A DNA stretch of 64,000 nt from Stenocarpella maydis (Eukaryota; Ascomycota; Sordariomycetes; Diaporthales; Diaporthaceae), in the NCBI GenBank assembly GCA_002270565.1, contig NQMI01000046.1, forward strand, positions 126,503 through 190,502. Reading direction: 5' to 3'. The position numbers and the translations under genes are program-made. Shown one piece after another: positions 58,877 through 64,000 of this stretch. Position 1 is the stretch's first letter, and every line of letters begins with the position of its first letter. The notes beneath the pieces are model-generated. The model had not been told where the DNA came from. It saw only the letters and a list, made by a program, of their open reading frames with translations, and made no database searches.

Positions 58877-59720
58877 CTATAACTGGAGATCTATGGGCTT
58901 GTACTTGAACTTCCTAAGTATATATCTGGTAATCTCGCCTATAGTATCCGCGTAAGTTTCCTTATATTCTATCTTAGTAGCTGCTTTAGTATACTTGCCT
59001 AGTGAGAGTTTTAAAGGAGGTATATTTAGAGGCTTATTAATTAGATTAGGATATGCAATAGTAATATAATTATAACTACCCTTAGAAGTCTTTAGCATCT
59101 TGAAATTATAAAGGTAATCCTTAATATAATAGATATAATTAGCGCAAGCATTATCTTAAAATCCTTAGAGCAATCAGCACTTAAAGAAAGGGACTACAAT
59201 AGGGATGATGCCTTGGAGAGTTATTTGGTTGCAGTTAGCCCTCATCCGCTGCATGTAATAATCATATGAGTTCGCATTACAACAACCAAAGAAGGCGATA
59301 AGGAGAGCCGGGCCCTAATAAAGGTTATTCCCCTAGTATAGTTGAGATATATACTTCTTATAAGGGCTACTATTTATATGCTTAATAAAAACATCATTCA
59401 GACCTCCTTTGATTAGAGTGCTAAGGTGAGACTATAGGTACTTGCAAGCCTCTGGGGCTTTCAGGAAGGGAAAGAACAGTTTAAGTAACTTAGATTTGCA
59501 TATTAAGGAGAGGGTCCACAGGATATAAAGACCCTTACCTCTGCCCTTAAGGTTATATATCTTGATATTCATTATAAAGACCTTATAAAGTAGTAATTTA
59601 TAGATCTGGTTTTATAAAAGGATTACATTCGGCTGGAAGCAGGTGTAGATGCCCTCTTTATGAACAGGAGGAGGATTATACATTTCGAAGATCCCAACAA
59701 TAGGAGGCAATTACTCCTTA
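58877..59720 (-). pseudogene. decayed long coding frame of unknown family (relic B)
   Basis: Read on the minus strand in one frame from about 59720 to a stop at 58877, the sequence stays protein-like for about 280 codons with seven internal stops, nearly all in contexts one or two transitions from TGG. Segments include PPIVGIFEMYNPPPVHKEG, LKGRGKGLYIL, LIAFFGCCNANSYDYYMQRM and ATKIEYKETYADTIGEITRY. The last ~70 codons (59098-58877) are still open. No reverse transcriptase, integrase or transposase motif was recognised. Its upstream end overlaps an inverted repeat. Confidence 0.5.
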
Positions 59721-59975
59721 CCCTTTCCCTTCTCTTCTTAGCTTAATTAAGAAAGAGAAGATATAGCAATAGTAAAGCTTATCTAATTAAAGAGGCTTAG
59801 ATTTATATAGATTATGTTAATAGTAAATGCTATTAGAGGAGTGAAAGAAAAGGTAGTGGGAAAAACTTTAATATGAAAGTTAAGGGAGGAGCTCTTATTA
59901 GAAGCATTTAAAGCAGTAAAGGTTGCTGCCTAGCAAAGAGGAAGTTAAGTAATTCACTAGCTTAAGTAATTTACC
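59667..59975 (+). repeat. inverted repeat, left arm (~310 bp)
   Basis: The sequence from GAGGAGGATTATACATTTCG through TCCTTACCCTTTCCCTTCTC and GAAGATATAGCAATAGT to GTAAAGGTTGCTGCCTAGCA matches the reverse complement of 62738-63077 with scattered transitions and small indels. Confidence 0.85.
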
Positions 59976-60118
59976 ATTGAAACGGCCAAAGGGAGCGAGG
60001 GGACAAAACCTCACACACACAAAAAGCAACGTTTGCCGAGCTTGTTAAGAACCCCTAGAGAGGAGCGCGGCCGGGAAGAAGAGGAGCCCCTGACGCGATA
60101 GGGGAGTTATAAAAAAGA

Positions 60119-60142
60119 TTAAAAAAAAAAAAAAAAAAAAAA
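60119..60142. repeat. poly(A) tract
   Basis: About 22 A follow GATT, just after a short stretch of normal GC content (about 59985-60110) that contains GAGCGCGGCCGGGAAGAAG. It could mark the tail of an inserted retroelement on the plus strand, but no matching coding body is visible. Confidence 0.8.
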
Positions 60143-60599
60143 GAGGGCGATAGTTCACAATATATATATATATATCTAATAGATATAAATTCATAAGGTA
60201 TAAAAAGATTGATTCTATAAGACTAGAAATTTCTTAAATTTTTTTTTATTTTTCTTTTATAGTCTTAAAGGGAGGGGGGGGATACTAAGGCTGGTTTTCC
60301 TCTGGATTCTAAAATATATCAGCTCCCTTAGACCCCGGAACACACCCCTCTCCAGACCATTATAAAGAATAAGCAATAATCCGCCTGAAATAACCAAAAT
60401 TACTTTCCTCCTCTAATTAGATAAGCTACCTAAATTTAGCTCTATTAGACCCTTTATAGCTCTTAATTCCTAGCCCGCTTATCCCTACTCTTGTTCTGCT
60501 ATAGCACGCTCGGTCTATAATCCTTCTCCTCTTGCTTAGCCGCCTTTTTATAAGCCTAGGATTGATAGCTATTACTAATCACCGGCATGGGAACCTAGT

Positions 60600-62540
60600 A
60601 ATTTGCTTCCTTAGTCCCTATCCACTTGCTTGCATTCTGGTTATACTCCTGAATCAATATAATTCTTATTATAGCAGGTGATAAGCAATATGGTGGCAGT
60701 ATAGCTGAAATAGAGGATAGAGATAATAATAAAGACCTTAAGATACCTGATTGCTTAGGGGTTATCCCACCTATATTTATATTTCCTTCTAAGGATATAT
60801 TCCTAATGCTTGCCTCTAATATCTGCCATAAGAGAAGTTTAATAGGGTTACCCTATAGCATTCCAGCCCTACTCTGATTAGGCATCTGTAGAGTAGTTCT
60901 TACTTTACTTAGTATCCTAAGACTATCTTCTTTATATGTTCATACCCCATCTGCCTAAGGTAGAGGCTTAGGTATCTTGGATGGGTCCTTATAAAGTCCA
61001 AGCCTAGATATTATAATTAGATCCTTTATGGCTGCATTAGGTATCTTAGATGTTAGGATAGGTGGCTGGTTCTTTAAATTATTAGGGGTAATAGGAGTTT
61101 TGTTTAACCTGGAAGTCTAGATATTAGTAGGCCTTAAAAGATCAGCCTTATTAAATCTTACTATAAGGAAGCCCAGCAGATTTTATCCCGGCTCTAATCC
61201 CACACTAGGTATAGCATAATACTTAATCTCCCCCTTATTCATTCCTAAGATATCAGCTTAAGAGTACACAATATTCTTTCCTATTACAAGCCTCTTATAC
61301 TTATTATAGCTAATAACTAGAGTATTCTAAATGCCCCTAATCAGATGCCTAGATCTATTAATTTCTAATCAGATAGTAAAACCCTAGATAAGAGCTAAGG
61401 CTTTCTCAGTGGGCAAGCTAGAAGGGGCGGATTCAAGCAGCCTAGTCTTAATTTAGTCTCTAAACTCCTAGCTATTCTTTCCATAATTCTCCCGGAAGAA
61501 GAAGGCAATATAGGTGGCTATAAGAAGTCTATAAGCAGTTAATCCCAGCTGCAGTATGACCTTTACTTGGATTGCTATGCATACCTATTTTAAGAATCCT
61601 TTAGGCAGCCTAAGGGTAAGGAAGTATATAATGCAGTTCCTTATATAGGGGTATATCCTATTATAAGTTCTCCAATCAGGATAAGTATTAATTATACTGA
61701 GCCATTTAGTATCCCTATTAAAGATACTTAATACCTAATGGCCTAAGGTATGCATAACTTAGATAATAAACCTCTAGCTGTCCTTTAGTAAGTAGTATCT
61801 CTACAATTTAAGGGGTTCTCTATTAACATTATAGATTATGGGCACTATAAAGACTAGGTTGCTGAAATCAATCAGCTGCTAATTGATAAGTCCTAGAATA
61901 TAATTAGTATGCAGGTATATCTCTTGAGTTAGGAGACCTTCTGTATTGTAAAGGGTTATGAGGAAGTTGCTGTAGTGAGTGCTAAATAGGTTCTTCTGCC
62001 TAGGGGGTCTTTGAATTAAGGATAGGGATTAATGCCCTTAAAATATGTATCCACTACTCGCTGTGCATAATTATTATGCCCTTATTTTTGGTTCTAAAAG
62101 AATAGTAGTTGCATTAAAAGGTCTGATATATTAAAAGCTTGGGAGAGTGCTAACCTATTATTAAGGATTCTAATTTTAAATGGGTCTTTTATTAAATCTA
62201 TAGTAACTCTATAACCCTAGTTTCCTTAATTACGGATGTTATATGGGTTGGAAAATCTTAGCTATTATATAGGGTTAATATTATTAAAATTTATAATGAA
62301 GGGTAATACTAAAAGTTATATTTTAAGGCTAACCTAATTAAAAGGGTCTGGGTACTTAATAGTAGGCATGGGGGCATTGGGATTGTTTATAGGGCTGGCT
62401 TGGCTTTTTGGACTATTGATAGCTGTGAACTAGATTAATAGGGATCCCTTCTTCTTTCTCTTACCTTTCTTTGTTATTTGCTGGCTTGAGGAAGATATCT
62501 TTCTGATTAGTTAGACTAGGGAAAAGGGTGCTAAGGTAAG
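60600..62540 (-). pseudogene. decayed long coding frame of unknown family (relic A, copy 1)
   Basis: One minus-strand frame stays protein-like for more than 400 codons (about 61980 to 60720), with stops at codons one transition from TGG, CAA or CAG. Segments include EINRSRHLIRGI, SYNKYKRLVIGKNIVYS, ADILGMNKGEIKYYAIPSVG, LLGFLIVRFNKADLLRPTNI and RTTLQMPNQSRAGML. Before it, in a neighbouring frame, lies a basic then Pro/Asn-rich start (KKGKRKKKGS; NNPNAPMPTIKYPDP). A second copy lies at 63084-64000. Repetition, RIP-type stops and the AT-rich setting mark it as a dead repetitive element. I cannot name the family. Confidence 0.55.
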
Positions 62541-62737
62541 GAGAAATTAGGTAACGGAGGGGAGGTAATGAGTTTTGAGGGTAGAGGTTGATAGTTGCAG
62601 CAGCTTTTGAGTCTTAATGATGCAAGTTGTGCTGTATTGATCAGAGATTAGCTAAGGTGTGGTGGTTATAGAAGAAGTGGTTGGGTTGGAGGTTGTGGCA
62701 GAAAGGTGGGCTTTTATTAGAAGGGGAGCCTTAAGAT

Positions 62738-63077
62738 GGGTGAATTACTTGAGCTAGTAAATTACTTAACTTCCTTCCCTTTTCTACCAGATAGTAACCT
62801 TTACTGCTTTAAATACTTCTAATAAAAGCTCCCCTCTCTGACTTTTCATATTTAAAGTTGCTTTTCCCCTACTAATCCTTTTCTTTAACTTCCCCCCTAA
62901 TAGCATTATTAATTATTAATTATTAATCTTATTATTAAACCATTAAGCCTCTCTAATCAGATAAGCTTCACTATTGCTATATCTTCTCCTCCTTAATTAA
63001 GCTAAGAAGAGAAGGGAAAGGGTAAGGAGCAATTACCTCCTATTGTTAGGGTCTTCAAAACATACAATCCTCCTCCT
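62738..63077 (-). repeat. inverted repeat, right arm (~340 bp)
   Basis: Reverse-complement partner of 59667-59975. The outer end stops at the single N (63078), where an assembly join may lie. Confidence 0.85.
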
Positions 63078-63078
63078 N
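63078..63078. other. single unresolved base at a possible assembly join
   Basis: The N separates the inverted repeat from a second copy of relic A; the sequence on either side matches different repeat positions. Confidence 0.9.
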
Positions 63079-63083
63079 GGCAA

Positions 63084-64000
63084 CGGGAGTTTTACTTAAC
63101 CTGGAAGTCTAGATATTAGTAGGCCTTAAAAGATCAGCCTTATTAAATCTTACTATAAGGAAGCCCAGCAGATTTTATCCCAGCTCTAATCCCATATTAA
63201 GTATAGTATAATACTTGATCTCCCCCTTATTTATCTCTAAGATATCAGCTTAAGAGTATATAATATTTTTTCTTACTATAAGCCTCTTATACTTATTATA
63301 GCTAATAACTGGAGTATTCTGGATGCTCCTAATTAGATACCTGGATCTATTAATTTCTGATTGGATAGTAAAACCCTAGATAAGAGCTAAGGCTTTCTTA
63401 GCGGGTAAGCTAGGAGGGGCGGATTTGAGCAGCCTAATCTTAATCTAGTTTTTAAATTCCTAGCTATTCTTTCTATAATTCTCCCAGAAGAAAAAGGCAA
63501 TATAGGTAGCCATAAGAAGTCTATAGGTAGTTGATTCCAGCTGTAGCATTACCTTTACCTGGATTGCTGTACATGCCTGTTTTAAGAATCCTTCAGGTAG
63601 CCTAAGGGTAAGGAAGTATGTAATGCAGTCCCTTATACAGGGGTATATCCTATTATGAGTTCTTTAATCAGGATAAGTGTTGATTATACTAAGTTGTTTG
63701 GTATCTCTATTAAAGATGCTTAATACCTAATAGCCTGGGGTATATATAACTTGGATAATAAACCTCTAGCTGTCCTTTAGTAAGTAGTATCTCTATGATC
63801 TAGGGGGTTCTCCATTAATATTATAGGTTATAGGCATTATAAAGACTAGGTTGCTAAAATCAATCAGCTGCTAATTGATAAGTCCCAGAATATGATTAGT
63901 ATGCAGGTATGCCTCTTGAGCTAGGAGACCTTCTGCATCATAAAGGGTCATAAGGAAGTCGCTATAGTAAGTGCCAAATAGGTTCTTCTGCCCAGGGGGA
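63084..64000 (-). pseudogene. relic A, copy 2 (runs off the window)
   Basis: Direct repeat of about 61095-62010 with the same frame, order and many of the same stops. It is less decayed in places. For example, it keeps CAA where copy 1 has TAA, and reads FGTYYSDFLMTLYDAEGLLA with no stop near its upstream end. The differences are mostly transitions. It is cut at the right edge of the window. Confidence 0.65.

Noticed and set aside
58900..59000. YAD in ETYADTIGEI as a possible reverse-transcriptase YxDD motif
   Set aside because: The second Asp is missing and no other RT motifs occur in order around it.
1..64000. CRISPR arrays, bacterial-type operons, riboswitches, replication origins
   Set aside because: The DNA is nuclear fungal; no regularly spaced direct repeats or recognisable elements of these kinds were found.

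Overview
The window is chromosomal DNA of a filamentous ascomycete (Pezizomycotina, probably a Sordariomycete). The evidence is spliced genes with short introns (about 53-290 nt, mostly 55-160) carrying GT..AG ends and CTAAC/CTGAC branch points, GC-rich third codon positions, mixed gene orientation, fungus-specific families (Iec3, RTA1, GtaA-type glutaminase, Och1-like GT32), and AT-rich islands with the marks of repeat-induced point mutation (RIP). There are four assembly gaps: 2965-2987, 41718-41728, 57335-57764 and one N at 63078.

Layout. 1-21.9 kb: C2H2 zinc-finger gene (+), relic of a secreted SMP-30/royal-jelly-like gene (-), NADP isocitrate dehydrogenase (+), INO80 subunit Iec3 (-), MYG1 exonuclease (+), Igo1/endosulfine (-), GT32 glycosyltransferase (-), a disrupted aspartic pseudo-peptidase with a membrane anchor (+) and a small unknown gene (+). 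21.9-25.2 kb holds little. 25.2-27.5 kb: secreted glutaminase (-). 27.5-33.5 kb is a gene desert. 33.5-34.9 kb: an eight-exon gene for a secreted Pro/Ala/Gly-rich repeat protein (-), which becomes visible only after splicing. 38.9-46.6 kb: lipase, RTA1-type membrane protein and GMC oxidoreductase, all (-). 47.1-49.3 kb: a broken gene end running into an AT-rich island that holds a foldback/MITE element. 49.7-54.6 kb: ribosomal protein eL42 (+), a 2H phosphoesterase (-) and an MFS transporter (-). 55.8 kb to the end: AT-rich repeat territory with degenerate direct and inverted repeats and two long decayed coding frames of unknown family.

The genes do not form an obvious pathway or secondary-metabolite cluster. 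About half are core functions (idp, iec3, MYG1, igo1, eL42). The rest are accessory secreted or membrane proteins (GMC, glutaminase, lipase, RTA1, MFS, pseudo-peptidase, Pro-rich protein). All exon coordinates were read by hand from reading-frame continuity and splice signals; there is no transcript evidence. The best candidates for something undescribed are the Pro-rich repeat-exon gene and the two decayed frames in the right-hand repeat block.
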